Assembly: GCA_051453625.1 (NCBI GenBank)
Contig: JBOZIK010000001.1
Location: 122,445,093 to 122,466,690 of the forward strand
Reading direction: 5' to 3'
Source: Welwitschia mirabilis
Taxonomy: Eukaryota; Gnetophyta; Gnetopsida; Welwitschiales
DNA length: 21,598 nucleotides
Shown: positions 9,422 through 17,287 of the stretch, one piece after another
Layout: each line of letters begins with the position of its first letter
How positions within the stretch are numbered: position 1 is the stretch's first letter
Notes under the pieces: generated by a model
What the model was told of the DNA's origin: nothing
The model's input: only the letters and a program-made list of their open reading frames with translations
Databases searched by the model: none
Made by a program: the position numbers and the translations under genes

Positions 9422-9715
9422 ATGATAAACATTTAAAATGTTTAAACGCTATTTTAAATATCCGAAAAATTTGAATGGCCTATGCAGGTCTCGAACCTGC
9501 GACCTTCGCGTTATTAGCACGACGCTCTAACCAACTGAGCTACTAGGGCTTTTTTTTCCTCTTAATTTAATACTTCTTTAAAATTTCTGTTGCCAACTTA
9601 TCTAAATTTGCATGAGTGTTCTGTGTTTTTATTAGTGAGTCGGATTGTTAGAAAACGTTAACGAGTAATAAAAATCAATAATGAGGAAGAAAACATATAA
9701 GCATGAATTAACCCA
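9422..9715. repeat. tRNA-Ile-bearing repeat block, copy 1
   Basis: It matches 9816-10113 along its full length, from ATGATAAACATTTAAAATG to GAATTAACCCA, with scattered substitutions and small indels (roughly 90-95% identity by eye). It ends exactly where the N run begins. Confidence 0.9.
9476..9549 (-). tRNA. tRNA-Ile (anticodon AAT), acceptor stem damaged
   Basis: The minus strand gives a 74-nt cloverleaf with D-arm GCTC-AGTTGGTTA-GAGC, anticodon loop CTAATAA (AAT) and T-arm GCAGG-TTCGAGA-CCTGC. The 5' acceptor strand is GCCCTAG while the 3' strand is ATAGGCC plus A73. This gives mismatches at pairs 2-71 (C-C) and 7-66 (G-A), which the second copy does not have. A TTTTT terminator (plus-strand AAAAA at 9465-9469) follows. 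The internal promoter boxes look intact, so it could be transcribed, but the tRNA may be unstable. It lies 66 bp from tRNA-Tyr in convergent orientation. Confidence 0.85.
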
Positions 9716-9815
9716 NNNNNNNNNNNNNNNNNNNNNNNNNNNNNNNNNNNNNNNNNNNNNNNNNNNNNNNNNNNNNNNNNNNNNNNNNNNNNNNNNNNNN
9801 NNNNNNNNNNNNNNN
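9716..9815. other. Assembly gap, 100 N
   Basis: A run of exactly 100 N, a conventional placeholder. The whole 294-bp block before it is repeated after it. Confidence 0.95.
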
Positions 9816-10113
9816 ATGATAAACATTTAAAATGTTTAAACGCAATTTTAAATATCCGAAAAATTCGAATGGCCTATACAGGTCTCGAACCTGCGACCTT
9901 CGCGTTATTAGCACGACGCTCTAACCAACTGAGCTAATAGGCCTTTTTATGTTTTTTTTTTCTTAATTTAATACTTCTTAAAAATTTTTGTCTCCAACTT
10001 CTCCGAATTTGCATGAGTGTTCTCTGTTTTTATTAGTGAGTCGGATTGTTAGAAAACGTTGAGTAATAAAAATCAATAATGAGGAAGAAAACATATAAGC
10101 ATGAATTAACCCA
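9816..10113. repeat. tRNA-Ile-bearing repeat block, copy 2
   Basis: This is the near-copy of 9422-9715. It begins at the first base after the N run and ends at ACCCA, after which unique sequence continues. Confidence 0.9.
9870..9943 (-). tRNA. tRNA-Ile (anticodon AAT)
   Basis: The minus-strand cloverleaf is complete. Acceptor GGCCTAT/ATAGGCC pairs perfectly with A73, followed by D-arm GCTC/GAGC, anticodon AAT in CTAATAA, and T-arm GCAGG/CCTGT with one G-U pair. It has no intron, as expected for this isoacceptor, and is 74 nt long. A TTTTT terminator lies just downstream (plus-strand AAAAA at 9859-9863). Of the two Ile copies this one looks functional. It decodes isoleucine AUU/AUC codons after A34 is deaminated to inosine. 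Confidence 0.95.
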
Positions 10114-10693
10114 TCAATGTCTCTTTATAGAAGCTAATTATGTTTTAACACAATTTAAAGTGAAAAAATGTTAATTACCATGACAGAATTAATTTCTACT
10201 ATTGTCTTCATAATTGAAACCCTCTCACACATCTTTTAGAAATTTGCACATGCATCAATATCATGCCTCTTTAATAATGTTTGTTTCTGAGAAGCCAAAT
10301 ACTTAATTTGGCATCCATTTTTGTAAATTTTAGGGTTTTCCTCTGATATTGCTATTTTTATGATTCTCAGTATATCACTTATAACACCATACCCAGTTAA
10401 AATCAACTCCTTTGTATTATGAAAAATCAATAACAACAAAAGCAATCTTAGTATTTATCAAATATTCCATTCATGTCATACTCATTACAAAGAGACTTAA
10501 AACCTATAAGAAAATCAACCAACTATTCTAATTTTGTATTTCTAGTCACATAAAGTTCTTGATTTATGCTTATAAATATTTCACAACGTTAATTTTATTT
10601 CTCAAATAATAATCTTTATTTTTTTGGAATGGAAGTTTTTAACTTGTCACCAGGAAAGAGATATTTTAAGTTTCATAGTTACAACTAGTAGTA
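10114..10693. other. AT-rich intergenic DNA, no gene seen
   Basis: Nothing recognisable was found. The 69-codon minus-strand frame at 10236-10445 has no family resemblance and is probably chance. Confidence 0.55.
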
Positions 10694-10698
10694 ATAAT

Positions 10699-11060
10699 TG
10701 AAGGATCTCAAATCCTTGAAGCGCAGACAAGCTTGCTCAATAGCTGAAAATATTTTAACAATTAAGCTCTGTTTATTTGCATTAACATTGAGGGNNNNNN
10801 NNNNTTTCCTTTTCTTCTAAACTGGGGAAAATCCATATCGAGGTTTTTTAATGCATTCAAGGAAAGGGTATAAAACTACAATTTCTATTTGTAAAAATGT
10901 ACAGTCCTTTCACTCTGTTTCACCACTGGTGGATTGAAAATCCGCGAGGTGATAACAAAAATAATAAAGATAGGGTTTCAAGAGAGGGAAACAAGGAGGT
11001 GGTTTTAACCACCATTTAATATGGGAATTAGGGACTTGACTATCAAAATAAAATCCAACA
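10699..11060 (-). repeat. 3' LTR of element B (362 bp including a 10-N run)
   Basis: The minus strand starts TGTTGGATTTTATTTTGATA at 11060 and ends GATCCTTCA at 10699. The first 107 bp (10954-11060) match the 5' LTR (13634-13740) closely, sharing GAGAGAGGGAAACAAGGAGG and AATTAGGGACTTGACT. The remaining roughly 250 bp have no counterpart in the 139-bp 5' LTR, so either the 5' copy was deleted or this copy gained an insertion. Confidence 0.85.
10795..10804. other. Assembly gap, 10 N
   Basis: A short N run inside the 3' LTR of element B. Unlike the other gaps, no flanking duplicate is visible. Confidence 0.95.
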
Positions 11061-11062
11061 AA

Positions 11063-11072
11063 CCCCCTCTTG
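11063..11072 (-). other. Polypurine tract of element B
   Basis: The minus strand reads CAAGAGGGGG followed by TT and the LTR start TGTTGG. This is the expected site and composition for plus-strand DNA priming. Confidence 0.8.
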
Positions 11073-11155
11073 ATGACAAATCTAAGAATTAGAGTGTCAT
11101 CACAATTAAAGTGCTAGAACATGCCTGTAGCATAGCAACCCATATAGAATCAAGT

Positions 11156-11345
11156 ATGGACTAACCACTACAAAGTGGACTAACCACACTAAAACAGACC
11201 AACCATGACAATGTGGACTAACCATGACAATGTGGACTAACCACGACAATATGGACTAATGTCGACTAGCCACAACAATATGGACTAACCATCACAATGT
11301 GGACTAGTCACGATAATATGAACTAACCACAACAATGGACAAACC
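11156..11345. repeat. 19-bp minisatellite, about 10 units
   Basis: Degenerate tandem copies of TGGACTAACCACGACAATG cover this stretch. Unit lengths are 18-21 bp, with variation in the CACGACAATG half. A 19-bp period cannot keep a reading frame. It occupies the space between the gag remnant and the polypurine tract of element B, where pol would normally lie. Confidence 0.9.
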
Positions 11346-11351
11346 CAAAAT

Positions 11352-12030
11352 TTAAAAATTTGGAGTTGTATCTTCAAAAGTTTCTTCTTGTTTACTTATT
11401 TCTGCCATCATGCCTAAAGTCTTTAATTTTCCATCAAGTAAATCCTTCACTCGTTGAAAGCAATTTATTGCTACATGACCTTGCTTGTTGCAATAATGGC
11501 ATTTTGTCCTTTCTTTGTCATCTTTTATGTCCTTTTTCTGAAAATATTGCCTTCGAGCAATTAGAGTACTTTCTTTGAGTTCCTGTTGATGCATCCTTTT
11601 ATTTTTTCAATGAGTGTGAAGATGGTACTTTCTAAGGTGCAAGGAATCTTTTTTAAAGTGAAGACAATGTGATTATATCAAGAAAGAAGACTACTTAGCA
11701 AAATGGCTTTGTCTTCTTCATCATCAACTCTTGAATTTACTGTTGTGAGTTGTAACAAAAGTGATGTAAAGTAATTTATGTGTTGATCCATGTCTCTTGA
11801 ATCCTCCATTCTCAAACTATAAAGTTGATGCTTTAGTTCTTGTTTAGCCTCATTTTCACTTGAGCCACATAATTTGCACTAATCATCCTAGACTTCTTTT
11901 GAGCTTTTACTTAAGTCAATATGATGAAGATAATCATCCTCAAGATCAAGTCCAATGAGAGAAAGGGCTTCTTGATCATCATCTTCCCAAATATTAATTT
12001 TGTCTTGATCTTTTGGCTTTGGTACTTTAC
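11352..12030 (-). pseudogene. Copia gag (UBN2-type) with CCHC zinc knuckle, broken
   Basis: The 3' part is an open minus-strand frame (11352-11594) with RTKCHYCNKQGHVAINCFQ, an exact C-x2-C-x4-H-x4-C zinc knuckle preceded by a basic patch. Upstream on the minus strand, out of one continuous frame, are ALSLIGLDLEDDYLHHIDL, SKSSKEVWDD, ENEAKQELKHQLYSLRMED and MDQHINYFTSLLLQLTTVNS. These match the UBN2/copia gag order (a leucine-rich start, the KEAWD motif, then L..LRM.....V..Y). Gag forms the virus-like particle and binds element RNA through the knuckle. Stops and frameshifts (for example around 11600-11700 and 11880) break it. The protein ends shortly after the knuckle with no protease. Confidence 0.85.
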
Positions 12031-12492
12031 CACTTTTCACTTTTCACATACCTTTCTTAATTAGTAGAACTTGCATTTTTACTTATCATGTGTGAAAACT
12101 CCTTCCATTAGATTTTTCAATATTCTTTCCCATTCACTCAATGGAAGTTGGTAATTTTAAGCTCTCTAAAATAGAATTGTCTTTCTCAGCTCACCTCTTG
12201 GAGAATTTAAATACCTCCTATAATGATATTCCTCATAATATTCTTTTATTATGTATACTAAACAAGGCTAAGGGTCATATCCCTTAAAACCTAGTTTTCA
12301 AAAAATTTTGAAGCTGTTCAAAGTGCCTAGAAATACCAAAGGAAAAAGATGTTAGAAATTGAGGAAAACAAACTTGCTAGACAAAAAGATCGAAGAATCG
12401 GTCTACATAAACCTATTCCACTATAATGAAGATGAAATTAGAGTACTTAGAGAAATAATCAAGGAAAAATTCTACAAAAGTTCAAAGGAAAC
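12031..12492. other. Element B interior, gag N-terminal side or leader, unresolved
   Basis: On the minus strand this precedes the recognised gag domain and should hold the gag N-terminus. I see only weak matches (a KVPKPKDQDKI-like basic stretch at about 12000-12040). No other gene was seen. Confidence 0.4.
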
Positions 12493-12789
12493 TATTGGAT
12501 GTGTAGTCCCCATGCCCAACCCAACAAGTGAGTAAATGTAACTGGTTCCAGTTTACTATATTCCACTAACAGTCATGGCTTTTGGTGTGATGGTAAAGGA
12601 CCCAATAATTGGTATCAGAGCCAAGGTTGTTGGCAGGTCTCGGGTTCAAGTCTCCCCGGTGCCTTTCCGAATCATGTGAGCACTTGGCATGTGGATCGAG
12701 GGGGAGATTGTTGGGTGTGCGGTCCCCATGCCCAACCCGACAAGTGAGTAAATGTAATGGGTTCTAGTTTACCAGATTCCCCTAACAGT
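12493..12789 (+). mobile_element. TRIM/SMART-like miniature LTR element nested in element B
   Basis: Two direct repeats (from 12493 and from 12709) share about 80 bp including TCCCCATGCCCAACCC and ACAAGTGAGTAAATGTAA. Copy 2 starts TGTTGGGTG; copy 1 starts with the decayed TATTGGATG. A perfect initiator-Met primer site TGGTATCAGAGC lies at 12610-12621. A polypurine tract GAGGGGGAGA (12698-12707) ends one base before the second repeat. This order (LTR, primer site, about 90 bp, polypurine tract, LTR) with no coding capacity is that of terminal-repeat retrotransposons in miniature. The first LTR may extend to ACCCA (12603), five bases before the primer site's preceding T. The second LTR is cut by an N run, so the right end and target duplication cannot be seen. 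Confidence 0.8.
12610..12621 (+). other. Primer binding site (initiator tRNA-Met type) of the TRIM
   Basis: TGGTATCAGAGC is the exact complement of the 3' end of initiator tRNA-Met, the primer commonly used by copia and TRIM elements. Confidence 0.85.
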
Positions 12790-12836
12790 NNNNNNNNNNN
12801 NNNNNNNNNNNNNNNNNNNNNNNNNNNNNNNNNNNN
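12790..12836. other. Assembly gap, 47 N
   Basis: The gap begins right after the last shared base of the second TRIM LTR copy (CCTAACAGT). It hides the end of that LTR. Confidence 0.95.
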
Positions 12837-13587
12837 AGCCAAAAGATATCCAAAGATTCATGCAAATGGCTTGGCTGGACAAAATATCAAGTAATTAATC
12901 AAATGAAGCTAATTTTAGTGCAAGCGAACACAAAATTATACCACTTTGAGCAAAACGGGGAAAATTTCTTAAAAATAAAAAATGTGGATAAAATGATCAA
13001 CAACAATATGTGCACCAATAGTGACTAGAGTTCATCTCATTGAAGACTAGGAGATGGCAATGCAAGCCAAAGATGTTGCTGCAAGGATGAGGATCGTCTG
13101 TTCTCTGAGACATATGGTTCCTGCACTCCACATGAATCTTTCATAAATCCTGCCCCTCGCTCTGCTAAAAGATGCGCCAGGCAAGCAACAGCAACCAACT
13201 ATGAATCGCAGGCCTCTGAAAACACCTCTTTTTATAGCCTTTCGAATAATCCCTTGTTGTTAACTTGCAGACATCACCTCTATTCTTTTCTCTAGACTGT
13301 TAATGAAATGATCCAGCTAAAGTGCGTGTGCCTTTTGCCAATCAATGGTTTGAAGATTGGATTGATGCCTAACATAGTGAAAATAATAAGGAATACATCG
13401 ACAGGAAATCCTTTGGATCCACCTCTGTAGATCTTCAATCGCAAGGGTGACAAAGCTTATTCTGATCCCTTTGCACAGTTATGGAAGGCTCTTTCAGTGC
13501 TGCTACAGATCAAGCACAAGTTGCGCTTTTATTGAACAAGCTAATTTGACAGAATGATAGCAGAAGCGTTGATCTCAGATCAGGTGC
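12837..13587 (-). other. Untranslated leader of element B
   Basis: This sequence lies between the primer site and the gag region and is less AT-rich than its surroundings. There is no open frame or domain in either direction. On the minus strand it contains a TATAAAAA at 13229-13236 followed by a GC-richer stretch, which could be an internal promoter-like sequence or chance. Confidence 0.55.
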
Positions 13588-13599
13588 ACTATGATACCA
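13588..13599 (-). other. Primer binding site of element B
   Basis: The minus strand reads TGGTATCATAGT, with two mismatches to the initiator-Met consensus TGGTATCAGAGC. It is separated from the LTR end by two bases (AT), the normal spacing. Confidence 0.8.
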
Positions 13600-13601
13600 A
13601 T

Positions 13602-13740
13602 TAAAGGATAGGGTTTAAATACCATTTTGTTACAACAAAAAATAGCAAAGATAGGGTTTTGAGAGAGGGAAACAAGGAGGTAATTTTAACCACCATTTAA
13701 AATGGGAATTAGGGACTTGACTACAAAATGAAATCCAACA
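13602..13740 (-). repeat. 5' LTR of element B (139 bp)
   Basis: The minus strand begins TGTTGGATTTCATTTTGTAG at 13740 and ends CCTTTA at 13602, where the 3' LTR has CCTTCA. The terminal CA has therefore mutated to TA. The first 107 bp match the 3' LTR. The 64-codon minus-strand frame here is chance. Confidence 0.83.
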
Positions 13741-13745
13741 ATAAT

Positions 13746-16048
13746 TTCTTGATATTTCAAGTTTTGAAAATTGTATTATGAGTATCCTATAAATTTGATA
13801 ATAATAGAAGAGATTAAATTTCATTTCACTGATTATTGCTTATACAACTATTTATTGATGTAACACATTAGCTATAACAATCCTTGAAACCAGTTTTGGA
13901 ATTACACTTGTTCATATTCTTATTAAAAAGTACAAAAGAAATACACAAAAAGTCTGAAGAGAAAATAATCATGTTCTATTGATATCTTTGTGGAAAAATT
14001 ACAAAATAAGGACATAGGGAAGATGGAGTAGAGGGCCATTAATTAGTGGACATGGGTAAGGAATAGCTACCACCAAGCCCCCTTCTTTAGAAAACACCTA
14101 GGGATCAGCCAAGGTTTGTTGTGAAATCCACTACTTCCTATCTGCTCCTACCTAATATCACAACCATCCTCTCATGTAACCATTATAGCCCTTCATTACA
14201 ATCATCATTCATTTGTAAGAGACAAGATGCTTTATCTAATGTAACTAAATATTCTTAATAAGATTCATTTCTTTTAACTAGTCCTATCTTTTAGAGACTC
14301 TTTAATTTCTTTGATGCTTATCTTACATCATCATGGTCCTATTTACATTAACTTAGCATATTAACATTAACACTTTATATAACAGAATACATTTGACTTA
14401 ATAATAATCTTCCTTACTCATTATCTTTAAAAATTTAGGAATACATCATCTTCAATCTTGGAAAAGTAAACTCATAAATGTTGCATTGGCGTTTTAAGCC
14501 AGTAATACAATTCCTAATAGATAAGCATAAAGAATATGACCCTTAAGGTTCATGTCTTTACTAAAAGACTAAATATTATGATGGCGACATTCATGCATAG
14601 ATAAGGACAATTATGGAATTAGCTATAACATTTGATGAAAATTAGTAAGTTGTGGTGAATTATTTAGTATAAGACCTAGTAACCATTTTTGAAGTAGAGA
14701 AGAAGAAGAAAAGGACATATATAAGAAGTAAACTTTCAATAACATATTAATTAGATATGATTACTTTGCTCTTAAGGAAATGACTAGATTCATTATCCAA
14801 TACTTCAAGCATTATTTAAAATTAATAAAGTTTATGTTATAAATGATAAGAAAAATTATTTACCTTCTTACATTGATATATCCATGTCAAATGTTATTTA
14901 TATTATAAAGAATTAGTGTGCAATTACAAAATATCTTATGTCATATGACTCTAATACATTGTCTAATAGATTTATTAAGTAATTAACTTATCTATCACAA
15001 ATGGTATCATGAATATTATTAATAACTTAAAATAAATAATAAAGAATATACATGCTGTAAATGATAATGTAAATGTTTTATATTTGTGAACAAATAGCTA
15101 TGATATGTTTTGTGGTTTCTTACATCTTTAATAGTATTATTTGACACATGGTTTATAATATTTATAGTAGAATGTTCTTCTACAAAAGGGTTGGCATTCA
15201 TAATATGAATTTGTGTTTATCTGATTAAGTATATAATTATCTTTGTCTATGGTATTCCATAGTTTTACACTTTTCAAATCTTTAAATATTTCTATAATAT
15301 CTTTGGCTTAATGTTCATAATTTTTAATAGTAATCATGATAATAAATGTATACAATATATTTATATCGTATTTATCATGTTATTTAATTTATTTCCAAAT
15401 GCTAGGTAACTTTTATCTATAGATCAATCTTATTGCTAACATAAAATTATTCGTAGTATAAGGGACATTCTAGTTATTATTATATATCCTATTGAGATTT
15501 CTACTTCCGTGCTAGTATTGCATGGTATGTGTTTCAATCATGAGATTTTAATTATTACATTATTTTATTTTTTTAAAGATAAATCCATTGACGATCTCAA
15601 AACCTATAACATTTATGACTTCCAAGGAACACTATATATTTTGTACAAGATCTTCTTGCCACACTATAAGAAATGTTCACGTGCACAACACTTAAATAAC
15701 AATGCTCTCTTAAAAAGGCATCATCTAATCTAAATAACACTAGAAACATAATTATCAAGTATTTAATACAAAATATTATACATGATGTAATAATAATACC
15801 AATCATTTAAAATTAGTTTGTATGTAATAATTGATACATACACACACTCTCTCTCTTAATTCTCTCACTTTATAAGTCACAACCACACACAAGAGATTAG
15901 TGCCATTAGCATCATGTTTTAATTATAACAAAAACTAATACTACCATGATAAGTATTATCTTTATAAAACATACATAATTCTTAAAACGTAAGTTTCATC
16001 TATAAATATTACAACTTTTTACCAAGCATGCACATGAGAGTATCTATA
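13746..16048. other. AT-rich intergenic DNA, no gene seen
   Basis: There is no protein or RNA gene on either strand. The short frames at 15019-15201, 15509-15733 and 15597-15806 show no family features and overlap one another. A possible but weak CACTA-like structure at 15662-15902 is listed among the findings. Confidence 0.55.
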
Positions 16049-16169
16049 AGTGCTTCCTGGGCGCGCGAATAGCTTCCCCTGCTACCGAGGCCCTCCCTTA
16101 TGGCTGAGACCACTACTACTATGAGCGACTTTCTGTACCTCTGAAATCCCCTATTTACCTCTTCCAACA

Positions 16170-17286
16170 ATGGCTACGACAGTATACAGCCCTCAGGAAC
16201 AGCAAAGTGAAGTGCCTAGGAAACCCTCATGGGCGGATATTGTGGCAGGCAATTGGACTAAGGAAAACGGATTAAACCTCAGGTGCTATCCACAAGAATA
16301 TGCTAATAACCTAGGAGTAAAATTGATAGAGATGAATGGGAGGAAGGAAATGCGCTATGGGAGAACTGCCTCGTGGGATACATATTTGGTATCAGACCAG
16401 ACCCCATTCAAATGAAAAACTACGCGAGAGCAAAATGGGTGAAAGCAAGAATACTAGACGTCGCACACTTGGACAGAGGTATGTTCATCTTCAAGTTCTC
16501 TACTTAGGAAAACATGAATAAGATCCTTGACCAAAGGCCATGGCATTTTGATAACAGACCACTGATTCTTCAGCCATGGTCCCCTAATCTTGATCTTGAT
16601 ATAAAGGATATTTGTAGTTTTCCCCTCTGGGTTAATTCCCACACCTCAAATCCAACATTTGGGGAGAGAAGACATTGAGCAAGATAGCCAGTGTCATCGG
16701 ACGCCCGATTTGCGTAGACACAATAACAGCTTATAAAGGAAGACTCGCGTATGCAAGAGTCTATATTGAAGTCAAAAATCAGGTTGAACTTCCAAGAGTT
16801 ATAAAGATTCATAGTCCAGAAGGGAAGGAAATCAGTTAAGAAGTGGCTTATGAATGGACTCCACCTTAATGCCCAAGCTGTGAACTCCTTGACCATGGAG
16901 TGAGGGAATGCAGACAAAAAATAATTCCCACATGGATACCAAAATACAAACTCCAAGAGCCGTGTAATGCTAAGGCCTAAATGCTGAAACTCACAACGTA
17001 GAGCAATTAGAGGCATTTCATCAAGTGCTTAATGCTCAACCTGACACAATACCAACGCACCAACAGGCCCCAAGTACGTCTCAGCCCTCTGTAGATGACA
17101 AGATGAAGGAGACTAACTTGAGCCTCAATCCTACAATAGGAGAACAAAGCCTATCCCAGGATTATGAAAAAGCAGGACTCAATTCCTGGGGAAAAAAGGT
17201 TAAAATTCAAAGCCAAAGGTACACCTTTCGCTGTTCAGAATAAAATAACCAGGAGCAAAGGAGCAAGCTCTATCCCTAGCACCTAG
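16170..17286 (+). pseudogene. LINE ORF1 (DUF4283, CCHC zinc knuckle)
   Basis: It starts at an ATG (MATTVYSPQEQQSEV) followed by KPSWADIVAG, a phrase typical of plant LINE ORF1 N-termini. After a frameshift near 16410 come NYARAKWVKARIL, MFIFKFST, ILDQRPWHFDNRPLILQPW and FPLWV, the DUF4283 core. After a second frameshift near 16655 come LSKIASVIGRPICVDTITA, RLAYARVYIEV, EVAYEWTPP and CPSCELLDHGVREC (exact C-x2-C-x4-H-x4-C). The frame closes at TAG 17284-17286 after a basic tail. In-frame stops include TAG 16505-16507, TAA 16837-16839 and TAA 16867-16869. ORF1 proteins bind LINE RNA and take part in particle formation. Confidence 0.88.
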
Positions 17287-17287
17287 T

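Larger units (their letters stand above)
10694..13745 (-). mobile_element. Non-autonomous copia-type LTR retrotransposon with target duplications (element B)
   Basis: Both ends can be defined. The 5-bp direct repeat ATAAT occurs at 10694-10698 and 13741-13745. Inside it the element runs 10699-13740, starting TGTTGG at 13740 on the minus strand and ending CA at 10699. A primer site TGGTATCATAGT (plus 13588-13599, two mismatches to the initiator-Met consensus TGGTATCAGAGC) lies two bases inside the 5' LTR. A polypurine tract AAGAGGGGG (plus about 11063-11071) directly precedes the 3' LTR. The interior holds a leader, a broken copia gag and a minisatellite, but no protease, integrase, reverse transcriptase or RNase H. 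It would have to be mobilised by another element. A TRIM-like element is nested inside. Confidence 0.88.

Noticed and set aside
9208-9432. 74-codon minus-strand open frame
   Set aside because: It is the antisense of the tRNA-Tyr gene and contains no protein-like features.
11156-11345. CRISPR-like array
   Set aside because: The units are contiguous 19-bp degenerate tandem repeats with no spacers, inside a plant retrotransposon.
12640-12662. GGGTTCAAGTCTCC as a pol III B box of a tRNA-derived SINE
   Set aside because: It misses the final CC of the B box, no good A box lies at the right distance, and the LTR/primer site/polypurine structure explains the region better.
15840-15895. CA/CT-rich stretch as a microsatellite
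   Set aside because: The dinucleotide runs are only about four units long, below a useful threshold.
16570-17016. 148-codon minus-strand open frame
   Set aside because: It is antisense to LINE ORF1, whose plus-strand translation gives clear DUF4283 and zinc-knuckle motifs.
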